This document shows positions 50,727 to 60,421 of a stretch of 64,000 nucleotides of DNA, piece after piece (the first letter of the stretch is position 1; each line of letters starts with the position of its first letter). Made by a program: the position numbers and the translations under genes. The stretch lies in assembly GCF_028206795.1 (NCBI RefSeq), contig NZ_JAQLFJ010000002.1, positions 62,001 through 126,000 on the forward strand, read 5' to 3'. Source of the DNA: Collinsella aerofaciens. GTDB taxonomy: Bacteria; Actinomycetota; Coriobacteriia; Coriobacteriales; Coriobacteriaceae. The notes under the pieces are model-generated. The model was not told the origin of the DNA. It was given only the letters and a program-made list of their open reading frames with translations, and ran no database searches.

Positions 50727-52082
50727 CTACTTGGGCGCGTTACCGCTACGGTCGCGTTCGCTTTGCTCTACGCGCCACTCTTCCCAGCCGCGGCCCGCAG
50801 GCTGCCAGAACGCGCCACGCTCCAGCCCCTCGGGCAAATAGCGCTGATCGACCCAGCCTTCGGGATAATCGTGCGGATACTTATACACACCGTATTCATC
50901 GCTGCCCGGGCGATGGCGATCGCGCAGGTAGCTGGGCACCTCGCGAAGACCACTGCTGTGGATATCGGCTAGCGCCGCATCGATCGAGGCCTCGCACGCA
51001 TTGGATTTTGGCGCCAAGCACACATAGAGTGCAGCCTGAGCCAGGTTAATGCGGCACTCGGGATAGCCAATGACCTCGGCAGACTTAAACGCGGCATGCG
51101 CCACCAAAAGCGCCTGCGGGTCGGCGTTTCCAACATCCTCAGAAGCGTGAATCATAATGCGGCGAGCGATAAACTTAGGATCCTCCCCAGCATCGATCAT
51201 GCGCGCGAGCCAATAGATCGTGGCATCGGGGTCACTACCGCGCATGGACTTGATGAACGCACTGATGATGTCGTAGTGCATGTCGCCGTTTTTGTCATAC
51301 GTAAAGCCGCGACGCGGGTTGGCAATCTTCACGTCATCCACGGTGATGGGATAGCGCTCCCCCGCCGCAGGCGCTGGCGTTCCCTCGGTATCGGGACGCG
51401 TGACGGCAATCTCGCTCGCAAGCTCGAGCGTAGTGAGCGCCGAGCGAGCGTCACCCGCTGCCAGCGTGCAAATGGTCTTGACCGTATCCTCATCGGCCGA
51501 GAACTTTCCGTTCAAGCCCTGTGGTGCCTCGAGCGCACGCTCAATAAGCGTGGCGATATCCTCATCCTTCAGATGTTCAAGCTCCACCACGCGCCCGCGC
51601 GACAACAGTGCCGAGTTGACCTCAAAGTACGGGTTCTCTGTCGTAGCGCCAATCATAATGACGGTACGGTTCTCAACTGCATGCAGCAGGGCATCCTGCT
51701 GCGACTTAGAGAAGCGGTGAATCTCATCGATGAATAGAATGGTGCGGCGGTCGTACGTATTCAGGCGCGTCTTGGCCTCATCAATCACACGACGCAGGTC
51801 CTTCACGGTACCCGTGACGGCGCTGACCTCAACAAACTCGCTCTTGGTATGGTTGGCGATAATGTGGGCCAGCGTCGTCTTGCCCGTACCGGCAGGCCCG
51901 TACAGAATCACGCTCGAAAGCACGTCGTGCTCGATCGCGGCACGCAGCCATGAACCCTTACCGACGGCCTTTTGCTGGCCCACGTACTCGTCGAGCGAAT
52001 TGGGGCGCATGCGCACCGCAAGCGGCGCATTCTGAAAGGAACGCTCGCGCGTCGAAGCAGAAAAAAGGTCGTCCATAGCCAT
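50727..52082 (-). CDS. rarA: Replication-associated recombination protein A (RarA/MgsA)
   Basis: A 451-residue AAA+ ATPase: LAVRMRPNSLDEYVGQQKAVG, P-loop LYGPAGTGKTTLAHIIA, Walker B ILFIDEIHRFSKSQQDALL, sensor 1 MIGATTENPYFEVNSALLSR, then the RarA-specific C-terminal domain (HYDIISAFIKSMRGSDPDATIYWLARMIDAGEDPKFIARRIMIHASEDVG). It acts at stalled forks. ATG 52082 or ATG 52076 may be the start. Confidence 0.95.
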   Translation of the reverse strand: MAMDDLFSASTRERSFQNAPLAVRMRPNSLDEYVGQQKAVGKGSWLRAAIEHDVLSSVILYGPAGTGKTTLAHIIANHTKSEFVEVSAVTGTVKDLRRVIDEAKTRLNTYDRRTILFIDEIHRFSKSQQDALLHAVENRTVIMIGATTENPYFEVNSALLSRGRVVELEHLKDEDIATLIERALEAPQGLNGKFSADEDTVKTICTLAAGDARSALTTLELASEIAVTRPDTEGTPAPAAGERYPITVDDVKIANPRRGFTYDKNGDMHYDIISAFIKSMRGSDPDATIYWLARMIDAGEDPKFIARRIMIHASEDVGNADPQALLVAHAAFKSAEVIGYPECRINLAQAALYVCLAPKSNACEASIDAALADIHSSGLREVPSYLRDRHRPGSDEYGVYKYPHDYPEGWVDQRYLPEGLERGAFWQPAGRGWEEWRVEQSERDRSGNAPK

Positions 52083-52136
52083 CCCGTGTATCAATCAAAA
52101 ACGTTTTCCACTAACAGTATACCGAATTAATACGAA

Positions 52137-53384
52137 CTACCGTTCGTTAATATAGGTACGGTGCGGAAACTCCAGACCAGGGAACAGCTTGCTCGTCAGC
52201 TCGCAGAAATAACCGTCCGTCATGCTCGCGATATAATCCACCACGGCTTGATCCTTGTCGTCCTGCCAGGCATAGGTGCGATCATAGTAGGAAAGCTGCT
52301 GCTCAATGCGCGAAATATGGTGCTTAAAGATGTAAGAGGACTCGTCGCCACTGTTTAGATCCCGCAGGCAACGGTCGTAGAGCTTTACGAACGCCTCGCG
52401 CAGCTCCGCCTCGGAATCGCCTTCGATACCGCCCTTGCTATAGATCTTCTCGTAGTTCTCGCGCTTGGCTCGGCGAATTTCCTCAAACAGGTCCTCTCTC
52501 ATCTCGATGCGCGGCTTACCATAGCTGTGCTCAACGATATCGATGGAGGCATGCGTGAGGATCCAACTGTTGTAGGCACCGCCCCGGCCATCATCAAAAG
52601 CGTCGGGCGAAAGCAGGCCCGCCGCGATCGCATCCTGACGGTCACGACCGACGTAGGCAAGAATATCCGAGATGCGAACGACGCAGCCCTCGAGCGTCAT
52701 GGGACGCAGATGCTCAATTGCGCTATAGCCCGTGGCAATGCAATCCTCAACCGTCTGGTCAAACTGGTCAAAGGAGCCCATGTCCGAGAGCTCAAACACA
52801 CGCTGCTCGTACTCGCCGTTATGGCATAGCACGCCGTCGAGCGTCTGGAGCGACACGTTGCGGCCATACAACGCGTCGAGCACGCGAACCGACTGCACGT
52901 TATGGAAAAAATAACGCCCCGTACGCTCATGATAGATATCGTTGAGGAAGCGCTCGCCGGCATGGCCGAAAGGCGTGTGTCCCAAGTCGTGACCCAGGCC
53001 AATCGCCTCGATCAGATCGCAATTGAGCCCCAGGGCGCGACCGATATCGCGCGCAATGCGAGAGACAAGCTGTACGTGCAAACCGCGGCGTGAAAGATCA
53101 TCATTGCTACGGAAGCTAAAGACCTGCGTTTTGCCTGCATAACGGGTGTACGCCGGAAGATGAAGTATCTTTTCGGTATCGCGCATAAACGCCGGACGCA
53201 TAAGCGTGCCTTTGTCGGCGGCGCGATCAATACGACGAATGACCTGATCATCGTTGCAACGATACGGGTTGACATAGCCCGAAGCACGATCGGCGGCAAT
53301 GCGCTCGACAAGCTCGGGCGACAACGCCGAGGGAATACGGTCCATGCGCGCCTTAATGACGGCCGTTTCTTGATTAGATTCCAT
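52137..53384 (-). CDS. dgt: dGTP triphosphohydrolase-like HD protein
   Basis: A 415-residue HD-domain phosphohydrolase: RDTEKILHLPAYTRYAGKTQVFSF, then LEAIGLGHDLGHTPFGHAGER-type HD motif (DLIEAIGLGHDLGHTPFGHAG), FFHNVQSVRVLD, and ISDILAYVGRDRQDAIAAGL, all typical of dGTPases. It starts at ATG 53384, with AAGGAG 10 nt upstream. Family members regulate dNTP pools. Confidence 0.92.
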   Translation of the reverse strand: MESNQETAVIKARMDRIPSALSPELVERIAADRASGYVNPYRCNDDQVIRRIDRAADKGTLMRPAFMRDTEKILHLPAYTRYAGKTQVFSFRSNDDLSRRGLHVQLVSRIARDIGRALGLNCDLIEAIGLGHDLGHTPFGHAGERFLNDIYHERTGRYFFHNVQSVRVLDALYGRNVSLQTLDGVLCHNGEYEQRVFELSDMGSFDQFDQTVEDCIATGYSAIEHLRPMTLEGCVVRISDILAYVGRDRQDAIAAGLLSPDAFDDGRGGAYNSWILTHASIDIVEHSYGKPRIEMREDLFEEIRRAKRENYEKIYSKGGIEGDSEAELREAFVKLYDRCLRDLNSGDESSYIFKHHISRIEQQLSYYDRTYAWQDDKDQAVVDYIASMTDGYFCELTSKLFPGLEFPHRTYINER

Positions 53385-53415
53385 GGCATGCTCCTTAAAA
53401 AGGATGCGCAATCGG

Positions 53416-53838
53416 TTACAAAGTGCAGCCCACGACCTCGATTATGGCAAAAATCGGCACTAAAAACGGGAGCAATGGCAGGGAGCGCGATTTTGCGATG
53501 AGGCAAGCGACGGCAAGGGTCAGGAGCGCAGCGGTAAATGCCACGATGCCGCCCATAGGATCGAAGGTGCAAAGCGCGAAGAGCGCCTTGACGTCCCCCA
53601 TGCCAATGCCCGAAGTTTGGCGAAAACGACGCCAGAGGGACTCAGTCAGCACAAGGGCAAGGTAGACGATGACCGCAAGACCGGCATGGTCAAGCGCCGT
53701 GTTAACGCCTTTGTCGAGCCAAACGCCCACTAACGCCGTCACCGCACACGCACCGGCAAGCTCATTGGGAAAACGTCGCTGACGGGCATCAATCGCCGCG
53801 CCGGCAAAGATGCAAATCCAAAACGGAATATAAAACAT
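53416..53838 (-). CDS. Prepilin peptidase-like protein (A24 family), standalone
   Basis: A 140-residue membrane protein with several hydrophobic helices and the two aspartates of type IV prepilin peptidases: AIDARQRRFPNELAG and SGIGMGDVKALFALC (GxGD). It lacks the N-terminal methyltransferase domain of full PilD. ATG 53838 has a strong GAGGAGGTG site. No pilin or pilus assembly gene is in the window, so its substrate is unknown. Confidence 0.83.
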   Translation of the reverse strand: MFYIPFWICIFAGAAIDARQRRFPNELAGACAVTALVGVWLDKGVNTALDHAGLAVIVYLALVLTESLWRRFRQTSGIGMGDVKALFALCTFDPMGGIVAFTAALLTLAVACLIAKSRSLPLLPFLVPIFAIIEVVGCTL

Positions 53839-53870
53839 CGTGCACCTCCTCAAGCTGCATCGCAAAAGCA

Positions 53871-53912
53871 AAAACCACCACAAAGGTGCACTGTCCCCTT
53901 TGCGGTGGTTTT
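53871..53912 (-). terminator. Terminator of the glycosyltransferase gene
   Basis: A 16-bp stem (53871-53886 with 53897-53912, one mismatch) ends in GGTTTTTGCTTTT on the minus strand. It lies 9 nt after the GT2 stop. It closely resembles the terminator at 61517-61556. Confidence 0.88.
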
Positions 53913-53920
53913 GGTGGTGG

Positions 53921-55216
53921 TTATTTGGCGCCTTGCATGACCTCGTCGAGGGTGACGTTTACGGCATGCTGGGTAGGAACCCAGTCGACCTTCAGGAACA
54001 GCGCGGCCACCGTGATGGGGATATAGCTGAACATAAAGATCGGGAAGGTAAACAGGTTAGTCACCAGACGCCACTTTTGCGCGCAGTGAATGTGCTTGTA
54101 CTCAAAGATAGTCGTGAGCAGCGCCAGGATAAAGAACGTCTGATACATCATGGCGAAGGTCATAATGAGCGAAGCGGCGCACGCCTGCATCTCGACTTCG
54201 GTAGCCAAGAAACCATGCGAAAGACCGCCCACGATCAGGAACGTCGCGTTGGCGAGCATGGAGATCAGGGACAGCAGCATGCCCGGAGCGATGGTCATAA
54301 ACATGTCGTACGCGGCAAAGCGATGATAGCGGAACGTCGATTTGACAAGATGCTTGCCATAGGTAAAAAAGACCTGGTAGAAGCCCTTGGTCCAGCGCAT
54401 ACGCTGCTTCCAGGATGCCTTGAACGTCACGGGTTGCTCGTCAAAAAACTCCGCAGGCGCATAACCGATGCGAATGCCGTGAATAGCGCAGAACGTGGTG
54501 AACTGAATATCCTCGGTCAGCGTATGGAACTGCCAACCGTGCATGCCCTCGATAACGCTGGCGGAGATGAGGTAGCCCGAACCAGAGACAGCGCAAGAAG
54601 TCTTGCAGATGTTGCGCGCGTTATTGAGAAAGCGCGCCTCGCGCAGGTACCAAGTAGCATTAGCTGCCGAGATCCACGAGCTGCCAAAATTCTTGGAGTT
54701 ACGATAGCTCGTGACCACATGGAAGCCCTGGTCAAAGGCATCGTTCATCTTGGAGACGTAATCGCGGGAGATGACGTTATCGGCATCGAAGATAAAGTAA
54801 CCTTCAAACGTATCCGGATACTCGTTAAGGATACGGTCGAAACCAAAGTCCATGACCCAGCTCTTACCCTTGCGGGCAAGGTCGTTGCGCTCATAGACAA
54901 TGGCGCCCGCCTCGCGCGCAAGCTGTGCCGTGTTGTCGGTGCAGGCATCGGCGACCACAAAGACCTCGATAAGCTCGGACGGATAATCCTGGTCCTTGAT
55001 GGAGCGTACGAGATTGGCAATTACGGCTTCCTCGTTATGCGCAGCAATGAAGAAGGCATAGCGGTGAAGTTTTTTGGCCTTGGGAGGCGCGACCTCGCCA
55101 CGAAGAGCGCCAATGACAAAGAAGACCACCTGGTACAGAAAGCAGACCGTGAGCAGCGTGACAACAATCTGGTTGAAGATCACGATGGGTGTGTTGGTTT
55201 GTAAAAAGGCGAGCAT
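53921..55216 (-). CDS. Membrane glycosyltransferase, GT2 family
   Basis: A 431-residue GT2 processive-type glycosyltransferase: an N-terminal TM helix (IVVTLLTVCFLYQVVFFVIGAL), nucleotide-sugar domain (FFIAAHNEEAVIANLVRSIKDQDYP, VADACTDNTAQLAREAG, FIFDADNVI), acceptor-site TEDIQFTTFC, QKQRMRWTKGF-like QRMRWTKGFYQVF and about four C-terminal TM helices. It resembles poly-N-acetylglucosamine or hyaluronan-type synthases and exopolysaccharide GTs. The product is not predictable. Confidence 0.87.
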   Translation of the reverse strand: MLAFLQTNTPIVIFNQIVVTLLTVCFLYQVVFFVIGALRGEVAPPKAKKLHRYAFFIAAHNEEAVIANLVRSIKDQDYPSELIEVFVVADACTDNTAQLAREAGAIVYERNDLARKGKSWVMDFGFDRILNEYPDTFEGYFIFDADNVISRDYVSKMNDAFDQGFHVVTSYRNSKNFGSSWISAANATWYLREARFLNNARNICKTSCAVSGSGYLISASVIEGMHGWQFHTLTEDIQFTTFCAIHGIRIGYAPAEFFDEQPVTFKASWKQRMRWTKGFYQVFFTYGKHLVKSTFRYHRFAAYDMFMTIAPGMLLSLISMLANATFLIVGGLSHGFLATEVEMQACAASLIMTFAMMYQTFFILALLTTIFEYKHIHCAQKWRLVTNLFTFPIFMFSYIPITVAALFLKVDWVPTQHAVNVTLDEVMQGAK

Positions 55217-55298
55217 GCAGGCTCCCGAGAACGCGTTACGTAAACAACCGTATATCTTACCGCAGGCTTACCGAGTTCAAGAAACCACCTAATACTGG

Positions 55299-56312
55299 CT
55301 AGGCTTCGAGCAGACCGAGCTGCGGAACGATTTCGTCGCCGGCAGCGGTGCGGCCAAGCGAGCGCGGGGCCAGGTCGTCAAGAACCGCGGCGAGATCCCA
55401 CGGTAGCTCGTCGCGGCACTCAATGCGCTCCCCCGTCACGGGATGGTCGAATGCAACACGCCAGGAATGAAGGAATTGCCTGGTCAGACCCTGATCGGCG
55501 CGTGCATCGCACTTGCCGTAGAGCGGATCGCCCACGCAGGCGTGGTTGATATGGCGCATATGCACGCGAATCTGATGTGTGCGGCCCGTAAACAGGTGGC
55601 ACTCGACGAGCGTATAGCCGTCGTCAAAACGCGTGGAATCGAAGCGCTCGAGGACCTTAAAGGTCGTAATGGCCTGGCGCGCGAAAGGATCGTCCGAAAC
55701 CGCCATCTTGACACGGTCACGCGTAGAACGGGCAATGCCGGTGTTAATGGTGCCCTCATCCATAGCGATATGTCCGTGAACGAGCGTGATATAGCGACGA
55801 TCGAGCGTGCGCGTGCGAATGAGATTTTGGAGCGCGCGCTGCGTGTCGTCGTCTTTTGCCGCAAGCATGAGGCCCGAGGTATCGCGATCTAAACGATGCA
55901 CGATGCCGGGGCGGTCCTCACCCTGCACGGTACCCAGATGGTCAATGCCGCAGTGGTAGACCAGAGCGTTCGCAAGCGTGCCGCTCTCGTGGCCATGGGC
56001 GGGATGGCACACCAGGCCGCGCTGCTTGGAGAGCACGATGAGGTAGTCGTCCTCGTAACGGATATCGAGGGGGATGGCCTCGGGAATCACATCAGTGGGA
56101 TCATGCGACTCGGGCATGTCGACCGAGATGCGGTCACCGGAGCGCACAGCATATTTTTTTGATAGGCAGGTCTCGCCGTTCACGATTACGGCGCCGCCCT
56201 CGATCAGATGCGCGCAGGCAGAGCGCGTGGGGCAGCCGTCGTTGGCACCCAGAAAGGCGTCGAGACGCTGGCCAGAGCAATCGTCGGCAACAAGAATATG
56301 GATGTCGGCCAT
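55299..56312 (-). CDS. rluD: RluA/RluD family pseudouridine synthase
   Basis: A 337-residue enzyme with an N-terminal S4 domain (RLDAFLGANDGCPTRSACAHLIEGGAVIVNGET) and the catalytic domain: RPGIVHRLDRDTSGLMLAAK (catalytic Asp in HRLDRDT), YITLVHGHI and LFTGRTHQIRVHM. It converts uridines in 23S rRNA. Start ATG 56312 overlaps the lspA stop by one base, matching the common lspA-rluD pair. Confidence 0.94.
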   Translation of the reverse strand: MADIHILVADDCSGQRLDAFLGANDGCPTRSACAHLIEGGAVIVNGETCLSKKYAVRSGDRISVDMPESHDPTDVIPEAIPLDIRYEDDYLIVLSKQRGLVCHPAHGHESGTLANALVYHCGIDHLGTVQGEDRPGIVHRLDRDTSGLMLAAKDDDTQRALQNLIRTRTLDRRYITLVHGHIAMDEGTINTGIARSTRDRVKMAVSDDPFARQAITTFKVLERFDSTRFDDGYTLVECHLFTGRTHQIRVHMRHINHACVGDPLYGKCDARADQGLTRQFLHSWRVAFDHPVTGERIECRDELPWDLAAVLDDLAPRSLGRTAAGDEIVPQLGLLEA

Positions 56313-56911
56313 TAACGCTCATTCCTTTCGCGAATCTTGCGGGCACGCTCCCCACGCTGCTTGGCTTTGCGCTTGGCGCGGGCCTCATCACGGGCATTGA
56401 GCTCGGCAGTCGCATCGACTTCGCGGGCCGCAGGGCTCAAGAACATGTAGCCGATGAGGGCAAGCACAACGCCTACGGTGATGCCGATATCGGCCACGTT
56501 AAAGACGGGAAAGTCGATGAAGGTGGTGGCAATAAAATCGGTCACAAAGCCAAAAGCCAGGCGATCGATCGCGTTGCCAATGGCGCCACCCACGACCATA
56601 GCCATGCCCACAACCTCCAAGCGAGCAAGCTGGGGCGTGCGAAGCAAGTACACGGCAATGGCGACAATGACCGCAAGCGCCAGCAAAGCGAACGCAACGC
56701 CATGCCCCTCGCCCATGCTAAAGGCAGCACCGATATTACGGACAAACATAAAGTCAATGACACCGGGGATGACGGTCACATGCAAAGCGTCGCCCACGGC
56801 ACGAACCGCAAGCTTGGTCAGCTGGTCAAGAAGCAGCACAACCAGCGCCACCCCACCAGCAACACCCAACCGCCAACGCAAAGGCGGCGTCATACCCCCA
56901 GCACGACCCAA
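56312..56911 (-). CDS. lspA: Lipoprotein signal peptidase
   Basis: A ~199-residue protein with four hydrophobic helices: LLLDQLTKLAVRA, NIGAAFSMGEGHG, VVGGAIGNAIDRLAFGFVTDF and FPVFNVADIGITVG, with both catalytic aspartates (NAIDR, VADIG). The C-terminal tail is charged. I take TTG 56911 with an AGGGGA site about 7 nt upstream; ATG 56893 is an alternative. It processes the lipoproteins of the riboswitch operon and others. Confidence 0.92.
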   Translation of the reverse strand: MGRAGGMTPPLRWRLGVAGGVALVVLLLDQLTKLAVRAVGDALHVTVIPGVIDFMFVRNIGAAFSMGEGHGVAFALLALAVIVAIAVYLLRTPQLARLEVVGMAMVVGGAIGNAIDRLAFGFVTDFIATTFIDFPVFNVADIGITVGVVLALIGYMFLSPAAREVDATAELNARDEARAKRKAKQRGERARKIRERNER

Positions 56912-57030
56912 ATCAATCCCCTGCCCTCAAGAATATCGAATTCCGTTTAACGCAATTAACCATCTTATATTGCCACACGCAGAGCGCACGACATATTCGC
57001 TAACGCCAGATAAATAACCAGCATAAAAAG

Positions 57031-57063
57031 AAAGCGGCATTCCGAAAAACAGAATGCCGCTTT
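57031..57063. terminator. Terminator after ileS (bidirectional)
   Basis: A perfect 12-bp stem AAAGCGGCATTC (57031-57042) with GAATGCCGCTTT (57052-57063) has a TTTCTTTTTATG tract on the minus strand and TTTTATT on the plus strand. It lies between ileS and lspA. Confidence 0.85.
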
Positions 57064-57133
57064 TATTCAGCGGAGCAAATGGGCCGAAGGCGTCCAAATT
57101 CTCCCAATAACTAAAATGCCGAGTTACCGTGCC

Positions 57134-59935
57134 TTAAAGGGCATTCGCGCAGCGTTTGCAGATATGCGCGTGGCCGTTGTACTCGCCGACGGTGGTGCGA
57201 TAGTTCCAGCAACGGTCGCAGCACTCGCCCTCGGCTGCCTCGATGGCAACGGAGAGTTCCTCGCCCTGGGTCAGCTCAACATCGGAAACAATGTAGAACT
57301 CGGCCAGGTCGACAGCCTTGTCGCCGGTCAGCAGCGCGTACATCTCGGCGGGAACGACCGCCTTGACGCGGACCTGCTGGCTCTTGGTGAAGGTACCGGC
57401 GGAGCGGGCATCCTCAAGGGCCTTGGTCACGGCGCTACGGAGCTCGAGTGAAGCCTCGAGCACGCCCTCAAACTCATTGGCCTCGTCGAACGTGATGGGC
57501 GACTTGTACCAATCGAGCAGCGCGGCGTACTTCTGGTGATCGACGCAGCCGGCGGGCGCATAGGCCATGGCCTCGTCGACCGTGTAGGACAGGATCGGCT
57601 GAAGGTCGCGCATGAGCATCGAGAAGAGCTCGGCCAGCACGGTCTGGGCGCTGCGGCGCTCGAGCGAGCCGGGCTTCTCACAGTATAGACGGTCCTTCAG
57701 GGCGTCGAGATACACGTTGGAGAGCTCGGTAACCACGAAGTCGTAGAGCGCACGGTAGGCGCGCGGGAACTCGTAGCTGGCGTAGGCATCGTCGACCTCG
57801 GCCTGAACCTGGGTCAGACGGGCAACCATGAGCTTGTCGAGCGGCAGCAGGTCGGCAAAGGCGACGCCGTCGGTCTCGGGCTCAAACTGACCCTCGAGCT
57901 CGGAGAGCAGGAAGCGCAACGTGTTGCGGAAACGACGGTAGGCATCGGACGTACGAGCAAGAATCTCGTGGTCGATGGACACGTCGGAGCTGGTGTCGAC
58001 CGAGGCGACCCACAGGCGGATGATGTCGGCGCCCATCTCGTCGCAGACCTTATTGGGGTCGATGACGTTGCCGAGCGACTTGGACATCTTTCGACCCTGG
58101 CCGTCGAGGGTGAAGCCCTGCGAGACGACCGCCTTGTACGGAGCATGGCCGTTGGCACCCACCGAGGTGAGCAGCGAGCTCTGGAACCAACCGCGGTGCT
58201 GGTCGGAGCCCTCGAGGTACACATCCGCCGGATACTCCAGCTCGGGACGGTACTCGCAGACGGCCTTCCAGGAGACGCCGGAATCCCACCACACGTCGAG
58301 GATGTCCTTATCGGCCTTGAGGTGATGGCCGCCGCACTTGGGGCAGACGCAGGCCTCGCCCAGGTAACTCTCGGGAGCGTCGGTAAACCAGGCGTCGGAG
58401 CCCTTCTCGTGGAAGAGCTTGATGACGGCGTCGAGCGTAGCGTCGTTCATGACCTTCTCGCCGCAGTCGGCGCAGGTGTAGCTGGGGATAGGCACGCCCC
58501 AGTTGCGCTGACGGCTGATGCACCAGTCGGGACGCTGCTCGACCATGGCGCCGATGCGGTTGGCGGCGTGAGCCGGATACCACTTGACGTTCTCGCGAAC
58601 CTCCTTGCCAGCCTGCTCACGCAAGCCGGTCTTGTCCATCGAGACGAACCACTGGTCAGTAGCACGGAAGAGCACCGGGTGCTTGCAGCGCCAGCAGTGC
58701 GGATAGCTGTGCGTGATCTTCTTCTCGAGGACCAGGGTGCCGCGCTCGCGCAGGAACTCGATGATGTGCGGGTTGGCCTCATCGGTATCCATACCGCTGA
58801 AGGGACCACCGGTGCCAAACTCCTCGCCGGTGTAGAACTTGCCGTCATCATCGACCGGCATGCAAATGTCGGTGATGCCCTCCTTGAGGCAGGCGAAGTA
58901 GTCGTCGACGCCATGGCCGGGAGAGTTGTGGACGATACCGGTACCGTCATCGACACCGACGTAATCGGCCAGCAGCGCAACGCCCTCGACACCGTCAAAG
59001 ATCGGCTGCTTATAGTGAATGTGATGGAAGGTCTCGGCGGGAACCACATAGGGCTTGCCGTCGACCATGACCGGGGTGTACTCCCAGCCAAACTCCTCGC
59101 AGCACTTGGGAGCCAGGTCCTCGAGCATGACCTCGGCACGACCCTCGTGCTCAACGGCGACATAGGCGGCGCCGGGCTTAAGGGAAACGGCCTGGTCAGA
59201 GGGGATGGTCCACGGCGTGGTCGTCCAGATGATAAAGTCGACCGGGCCGTTGAACTTCTCGAGCCCGGCAGGCTTGGAGGTCATCTCAAAGCGCACGAAG
59301 ATGGACGGGCTCGTCTCGTCGGAGTACTCGATCTCGGCCTCGGCCAGCGCGGTGTGGCAGTGCTTGCACCAATGAACCGGCTTGTGACCGCGATAAATCA
59401 TGCCCTTATCGAACATGGCCTTGAAGACCTCGATGTCGGCGGCGTCATGCTGGTGGTAGAGCGTCAGATACGGGTTGTCCCAGTCGCCAAGTACGCCCAG
59501 GCGACGGAAGCCGGCCTTCTGCAGCTCGATGTTCTCGACAGCGAACTTGTTGCACAGCTCGCGGATCTTAGCCGTGGAGGTCTGGTTGAACTTCTCGGTG
59601 CCGAGCTTCTCCTCGACCTTATGCTCGATCGGCTGGCCATGGCAGTCCCAACCGGGGACATAGGGAACCTCATAGCCCTGCATCATCCAGTAGCGGTTGA
59701 TCATGTCCTTGGAGATCTTGTTCATGGCATGGCCGATGTGAATCGGGCCGTTGGCGTACGGAGGGCCATCGTGCAGCACGAACTTCTTGTGACCCTCGTT
59801 CTTCTTCAGAACCTGCTCGTAGACCTTGTTGTCCTGCCAGTCCTTGAGTCGCTTGGGCTCGGACTTGGAAAGACCGGCACGCATGGGAAAACCGGTCTTG
59901 GGCAGATTCATCGTCTGCTTGTACTCGTTTGCCAC
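57134..59935 (-). CDS. ileS: Isoleucine-tRNA ligase
   Basis: A 933-residue class I synthetase: GPPYANGPIHIGHAMNK (HIGH), VPGWDCHGQPIEHKVEEKLG, editing domain, GRKMSKSLGNVIDP (KMSKS) and a C-terminal zinc motif (CCDRCWNYRTTVGEYNGHAHICKRC). The start ATG at 59935 follows AAGAAAGGGGTACC. A T-box leader with an ATC specifier precedes it. Confidence 0.97.
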   Translation of the reverse strand: MANEYKQTMNLPKTGFPMRAGLSKSEPKRLKDWQDNKVYEQVLKKNEGHKKFVLHDGPPYANGPIHIGHAMNKISKDMINRYWMMQGYEVPYVPGWDCHGQPIEHKVEEKLGTEKFNQTSTAKIRELCNKFAVENIELQKAGFRRLGVLGDWDNPYLTLYHQHDAADIEVFKAMFDKGMIYRGHKPVHWCKHCHTALAEAEIEYSDETSPSIFVRFEMTSKPAGLEKFNGPVDFIIWTTTPWTIPSDQAVSLKPGAAYVAVEHEGRAEVMLEDLAPKCCEEFGWEYTPVMVDGKPYVVPAETFHHIHYKQPIFDGVEGVALLADYVGVDDGTGIVHNSPGHGVDDYFACLKEGITDICMPVDDDGKFYTGEEFGTGGPFSGMDTDEANPHIIEFLRERGTLVLEKKITHSYPHCWRCKHPVLFRATDQWFVSMDKTGLREQAGKEVRENVKWYPAHAANRIGAMVEQRPDWCISRQRNWGVPIPSYTCADCGEKVMNDATLDAVIKLFHEKGSDAWFTDAPESYLGEACVCPKCGGHHLKADKDILDVWWDSGVSWKAVCEYRPELEYPADVYLEGSDQHRGWFQSSLLTSVGANGHAPYKAVVSQGFTLDGQGRKMSKSLGNVIDPNKVCDEMGADIIRLWVASVDTSSDVSIDHEILARTSDAYRRFRNTLRFLLSELEGQFEPETDGVAFADLLPLDKLMVARLTQVQAEVDDAYASYEFPRAYRALYDFVVTELSNVYLDALKDRLYCEKPGSLERRSAQTVLAELFSMLMRDLQPILSYTVDEAMAYAPAGCVDHQKYAALLDWYKSPITFDEANEFEGVLEASLELRSAVTKALEDARSAGTFTKSQQVRVKAVVPAEMYALLTGDKAVDLAEFYIVSDVELTQGEELSVAIEAAEGECCDRCWNYRTTVGEYNGHAHICKRCANAL

Positions 59936-59939
59936 GGTA

Positions 59940-60282
59940 CCCCTTTCTTGTCATGGGCGCGCACGCCCTCTGGGCACCAAAAAAGCGCCCGTCCCTACAA
60001 GCTGGGACGAAGCGCCACAAAACGGGCAGCCTGCCCGTAAAAGCTCTTCGCTTAACCACCCAGCTTAGATGCCCTCGCCCGCATATTCGCGCGCTCGCAT
60101 CCGTTACTCGGCTGGCCTGTATCGACGACCATCTCGGCGATGTCTACTAAGACGAACCTGCATGGCACGTCCGTTGGGACCGCAGCTCCGGGGTGATTTT
60201 CATCGGTCGCATGCACGGGTTCTCAGCGCTCCCCGCTCTCTGTAGCATGCGGACGGCCGACTACTCGTCCCCATCAACGCTT
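59940..60282 (-). promoter_or_regulatory. T-box leader of ileS
   Basis: On the minus strand the leader has the elements of a T-box riboswitch in order: GATGGGGACGAGTAG near 60265, AGAGAGCGGGGAGCGCT (60241-60225), a stem I with an ATC (Ile) specifier candidate (60197-60195, AAAATCACCCC), the T-box sequence GGGTGGTTAAGCG (60061-60049) and a terminator hairpin with T-run (60016-59979) close to the ileS start. It should raise ileS expression when tRNA-Ile is uncharged. Actinobacterial ileS T-boxes may act at translation, but a terminator-like hairpin is clear here. The gap 59936-60421 otherwise has no gene. Confidence 0.85.
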
Positions 60283-60288
60283 ATGCGG

Positions 60289-60316
60289 AGTATGCTAGCA
60301 CGTTCCGCACCGGCAA
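60289..60316 (-). promoter_or_regulatory. Candidate promoter of the ileS leader
   Basis: On the minus strand TTGCCG (60316-60311) and CATACT (60294-60289) are 16 bp apart. The start would be near 60282, just before the T-box leader. The elements are only moderate matches. Confidence 0.5.
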
Positions 60317-60421
60317 AAAACCCTCAACACTGGTTTTATACGTTCGAAATTTCTCGCTATGACAGCCCTTCTCTAGGAGCAAAATACCTGAAAGCACTCT
60401 ATCGAACGAAAGAAGGCTGCT

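Noticed and set aside
57968..60040. 690-codon plus-strand open frame
   Set aside because: Antisense to ileS and running into its T-box leader; no domain, typical shadow composition.
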